55,130 nucleotides of DNA, from assembly GCA_026196035.1 (NCBI GenBank), contig JAPHQX010000123.1, positions 1-55,130 of the forward strand. Reading direction: 5' to 3'. The stretch comes from Gammaproteobacteria bacterium. Its GTDB lineage: Bacteria; Pseudomonadota; Gammaproteobacteria; SZUA-229. Each line of letters begins with the position of its first letter. Position 1 is the first letter of the stretch. The notes beneath the pieces are model-generated. The model was not told the DNA's origin. It ran no database searches and was given only the letters and a program-made list of their open reading frames with translations. A program made the position numbers and the translations under genes. This document shows, one piece after another, positions 29,744 through 39,469 of this stretch.

Positions 29744-32026
29744 TTAATTTCCAGCTTTAACTAGACCCCCAAGTCCCGCCTCATTTAAAGCCTGATTAAA
29801 TAACGAACGAATATCCCGGGCTTTTTCCATCGTTAATACCTGAGCCGCCAGTTGCTCTGCCTGTTTTCTGGAGAATGAACGAATCACCCACTTCACTCTT
29901 AATAAACTGCCGACACTCATACTCAAACTATCAACACCCATACCAATAAGTGCCAGTGCAGAAGCGGGATCACCGGCCATTTCACCACAGACACTGACAG
30001 TCTTGTCATACTGATGCGCAACATTAATTACATGTTGAATAGAATTCAATACTGAGGGATGTAAACTGTTATACAGACTTGCTACCTGTTTATTATTTCT
30101 ATCAACAGCGAGCAGGTATTGAGTTAAATCATTGCTGCCCACAGAAAAGAAATCAACTCGCCTGGCCAGAGACTTCATTTGATACACTGCTGATGGCACT
30201 TCAATCATCAAACCTATCAGTGGATAAGGGATATCATTTCCTTCACTAATTAATTCCCCATGTGCTTTTTTGATTAAAACAATAGCGTCATCCACTTCAC
30301 CCACATCACTGATCATAGGCAACATCAAACGCAGATTATTATCATATTGATTGGCTTTCAGGATTGCACGGATCTGGGTTAGAAATATTTCCGGGTGGTC
30401 CAGCATAATCCGTATACCACGCCAGCCGAGAAAAGGATTATCCTCAACTACAGGAAAATAAGGCAGCGCCTTGTCACCACCTATATCCAGCGTCCGAAAA
30501 GTCACTGGCCGGGGCGCAAAACTTTGTAATACCTGTCGATAGATTTCAGTCTGCTCATCTTCACCTGGAAAGCCATCACGTATAAGAAAAGGTATTTCAG
30601 TACGATACAAACCAACACCTTCAGCACCACTTTTTAGCGATGGAGTAATATCCGACAATAATCCGGTATTAACATGCAAGGGAATACGAATACCATCCAG
30701 TGTTTCAGATGGCTTATCAATTAACTCATTTAATCTGATATCAAGTGATTTCTCTTCTCTGATTAAACGCTGAAACTCATCCATCATAGCTGATGTTGGT
30801 TTCACATAAACCATACCACTATAGCCATCAACAACCAGAGCCTGTCCTTTAATATGATTAACAGGCAGGTTATCAACGCCCATAACTGCGGGAATCCCCA
30901 GGGCATGCGCGAGTATAGCCACATGAGATGATGCAGAGCCTTTGGTCGAAACAATAGCCACCAGATGCTCAACCGGCACTTCTGCAAATTGAGAAACACT
31001 GACTTCTTCACCCACCAGAACAGTCGGATTAGATACTGGCTGATAACGGGTTTGTTGCTTCTGCAAATGCATCAGGATACGACGACCCAGATCTTTAATA
31101 TCAACAGCACGCTCACGTAGATATGCATCATCCATTGCATTGAATTTTTTTACATGCTCTGAGATCGTTTCTCGCAATGCTCCCTGCGCCCACTGCCCCT
31201 GTTGAATACGATTAATGACAGCCTGTATTAACGAATCACTTTTTAACATCAAACCAAAAACATCAAACAGGGCCAGTTCTTCTTTCGACAGACTGCCTTC
31301 CATGCGCTGAGACAGCATTCTAAACTCGCCTTCGACATTAGCAACCGCTTGCGAGAACGCATTAAGCTGCTCATCTATTTCATCTTCCGAAATACTATTG
31401 TCTGGCACGGCATCCAGATTTGCGGGCGGAAATACCACCAGTGCTTCACCAATGGCGATACCTGGCGAACCACTTAAACCTTTTAAATCAAATGAACGAC
31501 CATCAACATCCTCAAGCCAGCGGGTCATTTCACCCATTTTCTCAGCATGAGAAATCGCACCGGCCAGTTGCGCTGCAAGTGTCATCAGGAAAGTTTCGTC
31601 ATTGGCGGAAAAACGCCGTTTTCTGGTTTGCCTTACAACCAGTACGCCTGAAATATATCGATGCTGAATAATGGGCACACCCAGAAAACCATGAAATGAA
31701 ACCTCACCGGTCTCTGTAACAAAACGATAGTTAGGATGCTTGTGTGCGTCTTCAAGATTAACTGCTTCAGCCTGAGTTAATACCAGACCCACCAGCCCCT
31801 GATCAGGCTTAAATTTTATTTTACCAATAGCCTCCTGATTCAAACCATCAGTTGCCATTAAAACCAGTTGATTATTTTTATGATCACGAAAATAAACCGA
31901 TACTGCATCGACCTGCATGACCTGCCGGGTGCGCTGAACAATGATATTTAGCGCCTGAGTTAAACCGGACGCATCATTAACATCCTGAATAATATTTCTC
32001 AGTGTATCGAACATTTTATTTGTCAC
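29744..32026 (-). CDS. ptsP: PTS-Ntr enzyme I (GAF-domain phosphoenolpyruvate-protein phosphotransferase)
   Basis: N-terminal GAF, GSASSHVAILAHALGIPAVMGV, GAEGVGLYRTEIPFLIRDGFPGEDEQTEIYRQVL, FSVGSNDLTQYLLAVDRNN. Confidence 0.96.
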   Translation of the reverse strand: MTNKMFDTLRNIIQDVNDASGLTQALNIIVQRTRQVMQVDAVSVYFRDHKNNQLVLMATDGLNQEAIGKIKFKPDQGLVGLVLTQAEAVNLEDAHKHPNYRFVTETGEVSFHGFLGVPIIQHRYISGVLVVRQTRKRRFSANDETFLMTLAAQLAGAISHAEKMGEMTRWLEDVDGRSFDLKGLSGSPGIAIGEALVVFPPANLDAVPDNSISEDEIDEQLNAFSQAVANVEGEFRMLSQRMEGSLSKEELALFDVFGLMLKSDSLIQAVINRIQQGQWAQGALRETISEHVKKFNAMDDAYLRERAVDIKDLGRRILMHLQKQQTRYQPVSNPTVLVGEEVSVSQFAEVPVEHLVAIVSTKGSASSHVAILAHALGIPAVMGVDNLPVNHIKGQALVVDGYSGMVYVKPTSAMMDEFQRLIREEKSLDIRLNELIDKPSETLDGIRIPLHVNTGLLSDITPSLKSGAEGVGLYRTEIPFLIRDGFPGEDEQTEIYRQVLQSFAPRPVTFRTLDIGGDKALPYFPVVEDNPFLGWRGIRIMLDHPEIFLTQIRAILKANQYDNNLRLMLPMISDVGEVDDAIVLIKKAHGELISEGNDIPYPLIGLMIEVPSAVYQMKSLARRVDFFSVGSNDLTQYLLAVDRNNKQVASLYNSLHPSVLNSIQHVINVAHQYDKTVSVCGEMAGDPASALALIGMGVDSLSMSVGSLLRVKWVIRSFSRKQAEQLAAQVLTMEKARDIRSLFNQALNEAGLGGLVKAGN

Positions 32027-32097
32027 GCCAGCAACACCCCTGTCAGCATAATTTATCTGTCTTTAGATTAAACTGTTTTTACACCGGCAACAATAAA

Positions 32098-32121
32098 AAG
32101 CCCCGGGTAAGACCGGGGCTT
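32098..32121 (-). terminator. rho-independent terminator
   Basis: Reverse strand AAGCCCCGG-TCTTAC-CCGGGGCTTTTTATTG, downstream of the 32159-32380 gene. Confidence 0.85.
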
Positions 32122-32158
32122 CATGCTCAATAATCAAAACATTCAGACATTTATACAG

Positions 32159-32380
32159 TTATTGCCCCATTTGTTGAGATTCCCCTGAAGAGGGTGTAGC
32201 AAAACTCTCAATACAATCGTTTATGTATTGGTTCTTTTCATTAGCATCCTCAATACCTGCCAGCTGAACCTGTTCATTACAATAGGCAAGCGTATCATCT
32301 TCACTACTGGACACCTCAGTAGCGTAAGCTGTATTGAAAGCCGTTAAGGACAAAATCGCCAATAATGCTGCAAACTTCAT
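32159..32380 (-). CDS. small secreted hypothetical protein
   Basis: 73 aa with signal peptide MKFAALLAILSLTAFNTAYA; followed by a terminator. Confidence 0.7.
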   Translation of the reverse strand: MKFAALLAILSLTAFNTAYATEVSSSEDDTLAYCNEQVQLAGIEDANEKNQYINDCIESFATPSSGESQQMGQ

Positions 32381-32605
32381 ATAAATTACTCCCGTTGTAA
32401 ATTCATAGTGTGTTATTCCTGTTACCCATCAAATGCAATAAACAGAATGCAGCTTTTTATTACATAAAAATTTACGAGTAAAGATAATAAAAGTGCATGT
32501 CACAATCACATTTTTCGATTAACATTACAGTCTGAAGATAAAGTTTTAACTAACTCACAAAATCTGAAACCAACTGAACTCTGAGCAGAATATGATGAAT
32601 AAATC

Positions 32606-33445
32606 ATGGACGTAGGACTACTAAAAGCTTTTCTTGAGGTGTATCGTTCCAGGCATTTTGGCCATGCAGCGAAAAACCTGTTTATCAGCCAGTCAGCTGT
32701 GAGCGCCAGAATACGCCAACTTGAAGATGAACTTGGTGTCAAACTCTTCACCCGTGATCGTAACAACATTGAACTGACCACTGCCGGCAAACGTTTTCTT
32801 ATTTATGCAGAGAACATTCTTAATACCTGGAACAGGGCTAGACAGGAAATTGCAATCCCTGAAGGTATAGACATATTGTTAAGTATTGCCGCGTTACCCA
32901 GTCTCTGGGATATCTTTCTTGAAAACTGGCTCAGCTGGGTTCATAAAAATAATACCGCTACAGCGCTGCAAGCCGATGTAATGCGAACAGACTCACTAAT
33001 GCGAAACCTTCTCGATGGCACTCTGGATCTGGGGTTTGTATTTGACCCGCCTAAAACACCCAGGTTACTGGTAAAAGAACTAATACCCGTGCCTTTAATT
33101 ATGGTTTCTTCTAAAAAGAACATCAGTGCCGAAGAGGCCGTTAAAGATGATTATATTTTCGTTGACTGGGGGACTTCCTTCAGCATGATCCATGCCAGAC
33201 AGCATCCAGATATCCCGGCACCCAAATTAAGGGCTAATGTCGGCAGGATTGCCCTCAGTTTTCTTGGCAGATGCGGTGGTGCAGCCTATCTTCCAGAGGC
33301 TATGGTAAATGATCAGCTGAACTCAACCCTGTTCAGGGTTGAGGATGCGCCGATTATCCATAAAGATGCTTATGCTATCTATTCAAAGACAAGCAGCAAG
33401 CAGGAGACAATTGAAAAGGTATTAAGCTGGTTTGATAAGGCCTAA
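32606..33445 (+). CDS. LysR-family transcriptional regulator (HdfR-like)
   Basis: LLKAFLEVYRSRHFGHAAKNLFISQSAVSARIRQLEDELGVKLFTRDRNNIELTTAG. Confidence 0.95.
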   Translation: MDVGLLKAFLEVYRSRHFGHAAKNLFISQSAVSARIRQLEDELGVKLFTRDRNNIELTTAGKRFLIYAENILNTWNRARQEIAIPEGIDILLSIAALPSLWDIFLENWLSWVHKNNTATALQADVMRTDSLMRNLLDGTLDLGFVFDPPKTPRLLVKELIPVPLIMVSSKKNISAEEAVKDDYIFVDWGTSFSMIHARQHPDIPAPKLRANVGRIALSFLGRCGGAAYLPEAMVNDQLNSTLFRVEDAPIIHKDAYAIYSKTSSKQETIEKVLSWFDKA

Positions 33446-33446
33446 G

Positions 33447-33641
33447 TTAATCCCAGTCGTCAAAATCGCCTTTAAGCAGTCTAGCCAGCTCCTTATCTTC
33501 CCTTAACTGCTCCAGTCTACGACGTGCATCAGAATGAACTTTTTCTACAATCTTTTCGTCATCGATTTCTTCGAACTCGTCTAACATTTCGTCATCATCC
33601 CCTGCATCAAAATCATCATCATTATTAATTTTTCCGACCAT
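33447..33641 (-). CDS. small acidic protein (PA3496-like)
   Basis: 64 aa, acidic, ending RRRLEQLREDKELARLLKGDFDDWD. Confidence 0.65.
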   Translation of the reverse strand: MVGKINNDDDFDAGDDDEMLDEFEEIDDEKIVEKVHSDARRRLEQLREDKELARLLKGDFDDWD

Positions 33642-33764
33642 TACATCTTATCTCACAAATACACACAGCAGAGCTTTATTCAGCGGCGCTAATATTTATC
33701 AGAAAATATGACCTGTAAAGAAAAAATTATTAATCGTCACGATCAATATTTTTAATCGATACTA

Positions 33765-34409
33765 TCAGGCCGCACAGGCACTCAAACCTTTACTTTTGAT
33801 TGTAGAATGTTTTTTATTTAACTGGCCTTGATATTTCAAATGAATAACCGATTTATATTCACTCTGGCCCGACAAAAAACCCATAACATCTGTTCTAGTT
33901 CCACTATCCATCATATTCCATAATGGCTGTTCAACTTCATTGAGTTTCTCTATGGCTTCTCGTACCAGGAGATCCCAGGCCATATGGTGCTGATCAACAT
34001 CTGTGGGCAAAAGCATTTGTCTGCAATTATGACAGCCACAGCTAATTTCTATGGCATCAGGAATATTAAACAGACCGTATTCATCTGTTATTTCCTCATC
34101 TCTGGCAATGTCGCGTATAGCAATCTCAAAACCATAACCACTACTCATGGAATTACAGTCACATTTATGATTAATATATTTCGCATGATCCCAGCTCACA
34201 ATTCTGACACCCCTTTCATCCATGTATGAGAATTTTTCCACTATATCTTTATGTGTCTGATCCATTTTATTAAAACGATTTTTTGTAATTTCTATTTCAA
34301 GCCTGTCTTTAACATATAAAATTGTGCCTTTAGGTATAAACTCAGTAGCAAAGACTCCATATCCAATTTTACTGTTAACAAATCTGAGTTCTGTCTTTGG
34401 GTGTATCAT
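33765..34409 (-). CDS. SET-domain protein
   Basis: ELRFVNSKIGYGVFATEFIPKGTILYV, KYINHKCDCNSM, RDIARDEEITDEYGLFN, post-SET-like CGCHNCR. Confidence 0.88.
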   Translation of the reverse strand: MIHPKTELRFVNSKIGYGVFATEFIPKGTILYVKDRLEIEITKNRFNKMDQTHKDIVEKFSYMDERGVRIVSWDHAKYINHKCDCNSMSSGYGFEIAIRDIARDEEITDEYGLFNIPDAIEISCGCHNCRQMLLPTDVDQHHMAWDLLVREAIEKLNEVEQPLWNMMDSGTRTDVMGFLSGQSEYKSVIHLKYQGQLNKKHSTIKSKGLSACAA

Positions 34410-34462
34410 CTGTTCCTCTTCCAGTTTTTATTAATCAATAAGAAATGACCAGCAAGAAGTTT

Positions 34463-35053
34463 CTAGCTAATCGATAATTTAGACATGTTCTTTTCTGCTG
34501 ACATTTTCAAATAATTTAAGCTCGTCAAATATACGGAATCGATAACATCCAGTGGATGCCTAAGAAAAATCTTATAATCATCGTCCATTGAGTTAAATTC
34601 AAATCCCCGGCGTAATAGCAAGGCACTCATTTTTTCAGATGATGGCGAACAACGAGCGTATATAGCTGAAGATTGATGACGGCTAAGCAGTGCATCTACA
34701 ATCCTGCTCGCATATCCTTTATTCTGGTATTTTCTGACGACTGAAAGTGCATAAATTTCGACACCAGTTTCAGTTGAAGCGGCTTCGCTCATAATTAACA
34801 TGGCGACACGTTTATTATTCTGCATAAAAATAGACGCTAGAGCGCGCCTTTGATCAAGCAGTAACTGTCTGTTAACAACAGACTGCATTTCATGCTTCAT
34901 TGATTTAACGATTTCTGGATTTTCAGCATTAAATGAATAATGGCCTTTTCTGGCTCCATAAAGAATGCAGCCATGGATAAAATCAAGATCTGTAATGTTT
35001 GCGATGCGTTCTACTATTGACATGAAAAAAGCCCTACCGATCAGGTAGCTCAT
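34463..35053 (-). CDS. GNAT-family N-acetyltransferase-like protein
   Basis: ALSVVRKYQNKGYASRIVDALLSRHQSSAIYARCSPSSEKMSALLLRRGFEFNSMDDDYKIFLR. Confidence 0.82.
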   Translation of the reverse strand: MSYLIGRAFFMSIVERIANITDLDFIHGCILYGARKGHYSFNAENPEIVKSMKHEMQSVVNRQLLLDQRRALASIFMQNNKRVAMLIMSEAASTETGVEIYALSVVRKYQNKGYASRIVDALLSRHQSSAIYARCSPSSEKMSALLLRRGFEFNSMDDDYKIFLRHPLDVIDSVYLTSLNYLKMSAEKNMSKLSIS

Positions 35054-35136
35054 GCTAGTAAAAGCCTGTAAATGAGTCTAACAATATAAAATAATCGTCA
35101 CCATCTGATTTTTTGATCAACACATACTGACGATCT

Positions 35137-35354
35137 GAATCGGCAGAACTGAAGATAGGTGCAGTTAATTAATGCCCCTGATGAAAGCAGGCATACCAAT
35201 ATTGGCATCTACCTCTCTGATATTAGCGCCTATGATACCCGTGTATAAAGATGGTGAGAAACAAGACATCCTGAAAAATGACCATATCACTGAGATTGCA
35301 GCAGCGAATCAATCAGCTTTAGCACATTCTCGGAAAAAATATACCCACCAGTAA
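35137..35354 (+). pseudogene. decayed 3' fragment of ispG
   Basis: Reads ESAELKIGAVN-stop then (N)APDESRHTNIGIYLSDISA, frameshift, PVYKDGEKQDILKNDHITE; matches Isp[27 protein letters not shown]...[20 protein letters not shown]. Confidence 0.8.
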
Positions 35355-35420
35355 GATAAGATTTAATTACGTCCATGTGTAATTAGTAGTATGGCCAGAT
35401 ATAGAAAACCCGAATAGCCA

Positions 35421-36515
35421 CTAGATTTTATCATTTGTTCCCAATTCAACTTCATCTGATTTTATTTCATCTGTAACTGCTTCAATTGAAGGTGAGGGAG
35501 GCAGTTCTGAAATAGTCGTTTTGTTTTGCTGTTGCTCCCTCAATTGCGCTACTTCTCTCACAAGTTCACCCCTGGCATCAATGATAGAATCTAAACGCTT
35601 ACTGATTATTGTTGATTGCTCATAAAGCGAATGACCTATAACGACTTCCTGGTTAAATTTCTTATTCACCCGTTCTAATAGTGATTCTATATATAACACC
35701 TTCTCTTCTGCAGCTTCCGGTTTCAATTCTTTCAGGGTTTCCACTTCTTTTGCCACATAAAAAGCATGCTTTGCCGAACGCATGGCAAGAGCACTGGTGT
35801 TCTTAACCTGTTCGTTATTTCGATAATTAGCACGAATAAATTTCTTCGCACTTTCAAGCTCCGCTTCTGCTTTCTCGAAAGTTTTCTCAGCCAGATCATC
35901 AGCATCAACATCTTCTGCTTTTTCAAGCATAGCTTCAACAGGCGTCAGATTTTTATCTGTAACAATTTCGATTTCCAGCTCGAGCATTTCCTTTAATAGC
36001 TCAGCCTGACCCTGCATAGCCTCATTCATTTTACCGGCCTCAATCTCTTTCACCAGATCCATCACATCTTCTATGTGATCCTGAATATCATCGGTAAATT
36101 TTTTCTCATCATCTACCTTCTTCAGCATATTCAGTTCTGCTAATGAATCTTTCAACGAGGTTTTAACTTTAGCCTTGGTGGCGACACCATTTTCAATCAA
36201 TTTTTTAACTTTGAAACATTGCGCTACGCCCTGTGCCTGGGTTTCTTTGACTTTAATTTTCTCCTGACCTTCCTGCAGGTTATCAGAGGCCTGCTCAAGA
36301 TGAAGTGGTGCATAAAAATGTAAATCCTCCTTATCAGCTTTAGCGATGGCCAGACTGGCTGTTTCACATATTTGTTGAGGGGTTTGATTTGAATTCGCCG
36401 CCTGCTTTGATACAGCATCATCCATGTGCCTGGTATTGGCAATTTGCTGTGTCATACAACCAGTCAATAAAACTGACAATACTGCCACACTGAAAGTGAG
36501 TTTCGAAAATTCCAT
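35421..36515 (-). CDS. coiled-coil lipoprotein
   Basis: Signal peptide and lipobox SVLLTGCMTQQ; long charged helical body. Confidence 0.85.
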   Translation of the reverse strand: MEFSKLTFSVAVLSVLLTGCMTQQIANTRHMDDAVSKQAANSNQTPQQICETASLAIAKADKEDLHFYAPLHLEQASDNLQEGQEKIKVKETQAQGVAQCFKVKKLIENGVATKAKVKTSLKDSLAELNMLKKVDDEKKFTDDIQDHIEDVMDLVKEIEAGKMNEAMQGQAELLKEMLELEIEIVTDKNLTPVEAMLEKAEDVDADDLAEKTFEKAEAELESAKKFIRANYRNNEQVKNTSALAMRSAKHAFYVAKEVETLKELKPEAAEEKVLYIESLLERVNKKFNQEVVIGHSLYEQSTIISKRLDSIIDARGELVREVAQLREQQQNKTTISELPPSPSIEAVTDEIKSDEVELGTNDKI

Positions 36516-36623
36516 TCATCCATTCCTTAAATTTTTTTAAACAGAAGAACTGTATCAGTCAAAACAATATACAAAAACCCCCTAAATCAGGGATTTTTAT
36601 AACAAACATAAAAATAAAACAGC

Positions 36624-37295
36624 CTAATCAGCAAGACCTAATTGCACGGCCTTTTGGGTAGCTTCTGCTCGATTGGAAATCCCAAGTTTGGAGTAGACTT
36701 TTTTGATATGGGACGCAACCGTATGATGAGAAATATTCAATTCTTTTGCCACAAGCTTAACTGAATGACCCTGTGAAATCATCTTTAGCACCTGGATCTC
36801 TCTTTTACTCAAAACGTCCTCATCTGGCTCCTGTGCAATACCAGCTTCAGGTTCTTCAACTTTTGAAAAATGATCCAGTATTTTTAATGCTATTTTGGGT
36901 GTCAAAGCAGGTTTACCTTCGGTAATACCCTGCAGTGCCTCAATTAATAGTTCACGACGCTGTTCTTTCAACAAATAACCTTGCGCACCTGCTCTCAGTG
37001 CTGAAAACAGATGATGATCATCATCATATATAGTTGTTACCACCGATATGCAATTAAACTCTTTATTACTCAATTTATTTAGAATCTCAACACCAGAACC
37101 ATCAGGCAGATTAAGATCAATTAATGCAATATCGGGTTGCGCACCATCAAGAAACTGACTGGCTTCTTCAACAGAAGATACCATATCAATCATCACGCCA
37201 GGAAAGCTGCTTTCGAGGACTTTATATAAATATTGCTGTGCATCATTATTATCCTCAAGAATAAGTCCCGTTGTTATCTCCTTGTTCGATTTCAT
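36624..37295 (-). CDS. NarL/LuxR-type response regulator
   Basis: GLILEDNNDAQQYL, DIALIDLNLPDGSG, and HTH SKREIQVLKMISQGHSVKLVAKELNISHHTVASHIKKVYSKLGISNRAEA. Confidence 0.95.
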   Translation of the reverse strand: MKSNKEITTGLILEDNNDAQQYLYKVLESSFPGVMIDMVSSVEEASQFLDGAQPDIALIDLNLPDGSGVEILNKLSNKEFNCISVVTTIYDDDHHLFSALRAGAQGYLLKEQRRELLIEALQGITEGKPALTPKIALKILDHFSKVEEPEAGIAQEPDEDVLSKREIQVLKMISQGHSVKLVAKELNISHHTVASHIKKVYSKLGISNRAEATQKAVQLGLAD

Positions 37296-39457
37296 AACCC
37301 TGCCTCTTCTGTGACTAATGGCAAATTGATACTGAGCATACTGCCACCACCATCTTCAGAAATTAGCTCAATATCAGCACCCATTTCTTCAGCTCTTCTA
37401 TTCATATTCAGTAACCCACGGCCTTTTTTAACCTTCGACATAACAAAGCCTTTACCGTCATCAGCCACCTTAAATGCTACCTGGTTATTACTGTAAACAA
37501 CGTCAATATTCACAACAGATGCATTCGAGTGTTTAATGATATTACTCACTGATTCACGCAATATTTTCCTCATATTTGACTTTTCAGCAGTGGATAATTG
37601 TATGTTTTTCAAAATATTTGATTGTTGCCAGTTTAGCTTCATACCGGCATCTTCACAGCGCTGCCTGATTTCACACTGCCAGTCAAAAAGATTTACTTCG
37701 AGTGATAACTCACCATTTTCAAGATCGTTAATTACATTACGAAGTTCATCCAGTATTTCCCGCCCCAGATCTGCATTCTGCTCGGACCTTGAACGATAAA
37801 TTAATGATAATACTTTTGAACTCACATCATCATGAAGATCTCTCGCCAGACGCTTGCGTTCTTTTTCTGCGCCCTGTAATTGGGCATCCTGAAAATCAAC
37901 TATATGCTTATATAATAAAGATATTGCATCAATCATTTTTGCATCATTTGGAGAAAACAAACGTGCCCCTTTATTGGCATTATGCATCCTGATGGATAAA
38001 TATCCTGGTAAATTTGGCACTAAAATTGACTGACCAGAATTTTCAATTAATGTCTTTGGCGTCTTTTCATTGTCAGATATCTCCAGATGTAATGGCCTAT
38101 ACATTTGCTCGAGTAATTTAGGCCATAAAATCTTTGGACTTTCAAGCTGAGATCGCGTTAACAATATTGTCAGTAATTCTGGTAATAATTGTCGACTGTT
38201 ATATCTCATCTTCTTTTTAGCCAGATGATCAAACACCCATTGGCGAAGCGGGAAATAAACCCAGCCAATTAATGCCAGTGAAATAATAATACTCTCATCG
38301 TGATCGAGCCCCAGACTCGTAAACATGAAGACATCAAACAGAATAACTCCAGCGCCACATATCAACCAGAACCAGGCATTTAATATCCAGCTATCCAGAT
38401 TAAATAAACGATAACGTCTGAGACCTAACGCCATTCCCATATACACAATAACAAACAACACCCAACCGGTTTTTTGTGTCATCAATGGCTCAGCTCCAAT
38501 TAACAAAGGAACCACATTCAAAGCCACATAAGCAATAGGGCCTGATATCCATGCCATAATAAACCATTTTAACTGAGCGCGTGATACTGGATCGGTTCTG
38601 GACTTTTGCCACTGTACAATACCAAATGCCACATCAAGCAATAGCCAGAAAACAACTGGCAGACGAACAGCGTAATCCAGAGAATCATAGACCTGTAAAA
38701 AATTAAGCCCAAGAAAAACAATAACCAGAAAAGTTATAAAATATAATATTGGAAATCGACTTATCGGCTTTGGATAAAACCAGAATAGAGCTGTTCCCGG
38801 CCCGGAAAACAACATAACACCCAGTTGATTACTTCTCGACAATAAATAAAAAAGCCCACCATCCAACGCTAATTCTCGCGTTGTGTAAATCGCTGACGGC
38901 ACGATTGTAATCAATAGCCCAATAGCAGCTAATGCATACAACCTGGAAGCCATTTCATTCTGGCTATACACCCAGACCAGAACACCCATTACAAAAATGC
39001 TATACGCACAAAACAGCTGGAACCAGAAATAAAACGATAACTGCGATATTGGCCTACTACTGGAAGGTGAAACAATATAACCACTATCAACAGTCATTAG
39101 TGACACAGTTTTATGTGTCAATAAATTATATATTTCTGACTGTTTTTCAAAAAAATTCAGATAGTTCTCATATAAAGCATGGTCATCTGGCTCAAACAAC
39201 AGATCATCAGCATGCAATGCAACAGTACTCCCATCTGCAAGCGATAATTGTGTAATAACATAGCCCTGCTTCAAACCAGCTCTGTCTGCCGGACTATCTT
39301 CTGCTACCCTGGTTATTTTGATTCCCGATTCATCAGGCTCAAACTCTAAACCCAGCCAGGGATGATCAATGGCCAGGCCGATGACAACTATTGACACCAG
39401 CATTAAAACTGCTGACATTAAAATAACAATATGATGAGGCGAGAACTGGCGTTGCAT
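37292..39457 (-). CDS. membrane sensor histidine kinase (HisKA_3 type) with N-terminal PDZ-like region
   Basis: DESGIKITRVAEDSPADRAGLKQGYVITQL PDZ-like; multiple TMs; RKRLARDLHDDVSSKVLSLIYRS; HATPase ADDGKGF...GRGLLNMNRRAEEMG. Confidence 0.93.
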   Translation of the reverse strand: MQRQFSPHHIVILMSAVLMLVSIVVIGLAIDHPWLGLEFEPDESGIKITRVAEDSPADRAGLKQGYVITQLSLADGSTVALHADDLLFEPDDHALYENYLNFFEKQSEIYNLLTHKTVSLMTVDSGYIVSPSSSRPISQLSFYFWFQLFCAYSIFVMGVLVWVYSQNEMASRLYALAAIGLLITIVPSAIYTTRELALDGGLFYLLSRSNQLGVMLFSGPGTALFWFYPKPISRFPILYFITFLVIVFLGLNFLQVYDSLDYAVRLPVVFWLLLDVAFGIVQWQKSRTDPVSRAQLKWFIMAWISGPIAYVALNVVPLLIGAEPLMTQKTGWVLFVIVYMGMALGLRRYRLFNLDSWILNAWFWLICGAGVILFDVFMFTSLGLDHDESIIISLALIGWVYFPLRQWVFDHLAKKKMRYNSRQLLPELLTILLTRSQLESPKILWPKLLEQMYRPLHLEISDNEKTPKTLIENSGQSILVPNLPGYLSIRMHNANKGARLFSPNDAKMIDAISLLYKHIVDFQDAQLQGAEKERKRLARDLHDDVSSKVLSLIYRSRSEQNADLGREILDELRNVINDLENGELSLEVNLFDWQCEIRQRCEDAGMKLNWQQSNILKNIQLSTAEKSNMRKILRESVSNIIKHSNASVVNIDVVYSNNQVAFKVADDGKGFVMSKVKKGRGLLNMNRRAEEMGADIELISEDGGGSMLSINLPLVTEEAGL

Positions 39458-39469
39458 TATTTTTCGTAT

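Noticed and set aside
35172-35354. 60-aa ORF as a genuine small gene
   Set aside because: Its sequence is explained as the frameshifted remnant of an ispG C-terminus; homology continues upstream of the ATG in another frame.
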